A DNA stretch of 64,000 bases from Amblyornis subalaris (taxonomy: Eukaryota; Chordata; Aves; Passeriformes; Ptilonorhynchidae). Of the stretch, positions 61,486 through 64,000 are shown piece by piece; within the stretch, counting starts at the first letter, position 1, and every line of letters starts with the position of its first letter. The position numbers were made by a program, and so were the translations under genes. The stretch covers positions 2,708,203-2,772,202 of the forward strand of contig JACAXG010000106.1 in assembly GCA_018881555.1 (NCBI GenBank). The letters are read 5' to 3'. The notes beneath the pieces are model-generated. The model did not search any database. It had not been told where the DNA came from and saw nothing but the letters and a program-made list of their open reading frames with translations.

Positions 61486-64000
61486 CTGATTTCTGGAAAC
61501 GACGCAGCTCCTACAGGAATTCNTGTGAAATCTGGAGACCAGGACCCAGCAGGGCATTTTCCAAGGAAGACACACAAGTCTGGTGGGCTGTGCATGCGAG
61601 GGCTGCTGATCCATCCCCAGCTCCCTGACCTCACACACACACACACAAGCGCCGCTTCGCCTGCCCAGATGTTTTCTCATTAATAATGAGGTCATCCCCA
61701 ATGCCANAAACAAGGCCTTGTAGCTCTCCAACACTCTTGGAAAGCCACGCAGTGTTTAAGGGGGATGAAAATTTTAAATACAACANAAGTATAAAACACA
61801 ATAAATCAAGCGAATTTGTTTAGATGAAAAGCACTTTTTTGTTTTTGTCAGCACAGCGACTGTATATTCCACAATTATTATAATGTTTTCTGACATAAAA
61901 CTGCTGTATCTGACCCAGTACTCTGGTTACACCCCTTCTTGCCTTACAGGACGGTTCTTAAGAAAATATCTGTACTTTACCTTTTCCAGGGCCAAAACAG
62001 AAAACAAAAANAATATGAAATTGAAAAGGGATAATACAAACCACTTATTGTATCTGTTCCTCGGTCACAATCCCCCCCCGCCAAAAAGCATTGAGAACAA
62101 GAGTGAAAAGGGCTCGCTTTGAATTTCTACCCCAAAATGATGGGCAAAGCTGCAGAGACAACTGGAATCCAGACCCTGAACAAACCAGGGGAGAGACACC
62201 ACTGAGCCACAGTCCTGCTTCTCCCTTGGAAAGCTCNTGGCATCGCCCTCATGACCACTCCACCTCCAGCTTTTGCTTTACAACTTTATGTTTAACCATA
62301 AAGAACACCCAGAAGTCTAAAGCCCAGCACCAAACAGCTGAGGGTGGCTCCTACCGTAATATTTTGGGGTCTCTAAAGACAGAGACCTGGAAAGGACAGA
62401 GCCCGGGGAGGCCGAGGGCTGGTCCTACCCCACCCAGGGAAAGACTGGCNGGGGACCACAGAGCCATGGGAAAAGCAGCTCTTTTTCCAGGCTCATGCAG
62501 CACCACCTATAGACAAAAAGACCACATTTCTCTGGAGTATTTGGGAATGGCAAATCCCCCCAACCCTGCTCCCGTGGTGTTGTGTGTGTGCCGCTGCTCC
62601 CNCTGCCTGGAGCGCTCAGGGAGCAGCAGAGCTGGAGGGGGTTTGCACGTCTTTGATTCAATCCAGAAAGAAATCTTGAGAAACCAAAGCAGGTGAACGA
62701 GAGCGAGTGTCTGGCACGGAATCACGAGGATCAAAGACCCAGAAAACTGAGTTTTGCATAAAAAGCCAGCGAGATCCCAAGGCCTCTTCACCCAGAACCA
62801 GGTGCCTCAATAAACAGTTTAATTCGGGGATTTTCTGCTGTGATTCTGTTGTGTAGCATGGAGACATCAGATTGGAAATATCACTATTGCTAAGGAATAG
62901 CACCCTCAATATTTATGTCTTTCCCAGCTCCTCCTGCACGTTTCAGGCTCCGTGTGATGCCGGAAGCCTGCGGAACCCCAGCGCCGCAATCTGGGATTTG
63001 CCACGATAAATGTCTCTGGAACAGGGCTCTGTGCAAGAATTTAAAGGTTTGGGGCTTTTTAATTCTGTTTCCCTGCTTACAGGGAGAATCTTGAAAACGC
63101 GAAGTGCGTCACTCGGAGACTGATGTCTCCCGGTTTCTGGGTAGTATGGGATGAGTGGTGCCTTGGGATGTCATTTACAACCTGCAGCACCCTAAGAAAT
63201 GAAAATGTGAGCACAGAAAATAATAATCAAATAAAAAAGACCACGAAACCTGCCCAAATAAACACAAAAGCCTATGTCTGAGATGGAAATAAAGTCCCAG
63301 AATCTGGCACTTGTTGCAGAATTTGGATGTGGCTGGATATAGAGCTAATATAAAAGAATGCCTCTTGAATTGAAATATTCCTGATGGACCTTTGTTCTAC
63401 CGGCTGCTTTCCTAATTTGATTAATTGTAGAACTTTGGAGGAGTTCAAACTTAGAACATTTGGGGTTTTAAATGCAGGATTTTCCGTGGCATTCTATGCC
63501 AGTGAGTGATAATGACATATCTCGAACTTCAAAGGTGTCTAACCAATTAGAGATTCTCTGCAAGAGAAAATGCAGAGAGGAAAAAATAAAAGAAAAACTG
63601 TTTTTGAATAGCATTCTGCAAATGCTGAATATTAAGCACATTTTGAGAATATTTGAGTAGCATTAAATGCACAGTTTGCTTTAAAATGATGAATAATTTG
63701 ACTTTTCAGGACAGAAAGCAGTGCCGTGAGTCTCCTCCTCAGCCCATCTTTTATTTGTACAGCCCTATAACACCACGATTTCATGCTACATGTGTTGCTT
63801 GTTATATATCCTAAAAATTCAATTTTCTCATCCCAGAAGGAAGGAGCTATAAGTGAAGGCAGTCATTTGATCATAAAGTGTTGTCAACGTGAGGGAAACT
63901 GCCTCTGAACGCTCTGCCACCACCCTTATTTGTGGCAATCATGCAAATCACTGCAAACTGGTCCGGAGCCCGAGTTCATTTGGGTTTGAGTGGAGCTACA
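61486..64000. other. Non-coding stretch, no gene seen
   Basis: No supported gene. A short CA run lies at 61632-61647. A 201-codon plus-strand frame (62091-62696) is the longest in the window; it has three N codons, no recognisable domain and covers a GC-richer patch, so it is not called as a gene. The right end (62900-64000) is mixed-composition unique DNA. Confidence 0.5.
61632..61647 (+). repeat. Short (CA)n microsatellite
   Basis: Eight CA/AC units in a row without interruption. It is short enough to be only weakly variable. Confidence 0.8.

Noticed and set aside
62091..62696. 201-codon plus-strand open frame, the longest in the window
   Set aside because: No recognisable domain, low-complexity mix of residues, three N codons and a GC-richer setting. 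No splice or promoter context supports a gene.
1..64000. Search for CRISPR arrays, operons, phage or toxin-antitoxin modules
   Set aside because: CR1 LINEs, CpG patches and microsatellites show animal nuclear DNA; no bacterial gene organisation or spaced repeat array is present.
1..64000. Endogenous retrovirus or long terminal repeat pair
   Set aside because: No paired direct repeats, primer-binding site or gag/pol-like frame was recognised by reading. A repeat-library search could still find solo or decayed copies.

Overview
The window looks like AT-rich, non-coding nuclear DNA of a bird. The clearest evidence is a set of short, 5'-truncated CR1 LINE copies spread along it. They carry the typical avian CR1 3' end: a core reading GGATGGGGCAGCCACAGC on one strand, encoding residues such as RPWHRLPREA and APSLEVSKARLD on the other, and an end related to (ATTCTATG)n or (ATTCTGTG)n. 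The CR1 types resemble those common in Neoaves, perhaps passerines, but the species cannot be fixed from this sequence. Single N bases occur throughout. They look like masked ambiguous calls, not assembly gaps.

I find no protein-coding gene, exon, rRNA, tRNA or CRISPR array that I can support. Open frames of up to about 200 codons exist, but none resembles a known protein. The longer ones lie in GC-richer patches or across CR1 copies, where stop codons are rarer. The window is best read as an intergenic or deep-intronic segment.

Layout: 1-1054 is AT-rich sequence. A CpG-rich patch lies at about 1055-1700, and a first CR1 at 1960-2381. From 2.4 to 16.1 kb the DNA is mostly unique, with one CR1 near 6.7 kb, a purine-rich tract near 8.75 kb and a GC-richer patch near 12.1-12.6 kb. 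From 16.1 to 24.8 kb there are five CR1 copies and a second CpG-rich patch at about 17.0-17.5 kb. From 24.7 to 35.0 kb there is no CR1 at all, the longest such gap in the window. This gap holds blocks with the texture of conserved non-coding elements, the strongest CpG island (about 29.96-30.45 kb, containing NotI and FseI recognition sequences) and a roughly 430-bp TA-rich microsatellite right after it. From 35 to 50.6 kb there are seven more CR1 copies, including two with distinct tails (47.9 and 48.2 kb) and one probable ancient copy (38.3 kb). From 50.6 to 58.5 kb the DNA is unique again. Four CR1 copies then cluster between 58.5 and 61.5 kb, and the remainder is unique sequence.

No new multi-gene system is visible. 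The most useful leads are the CR1-free interval with its CpG island, which may be a regulatory domain, and several smaller structural oddities. Conservation and regulatory activity cannot be shown from one sequence, so those readings are inferences.
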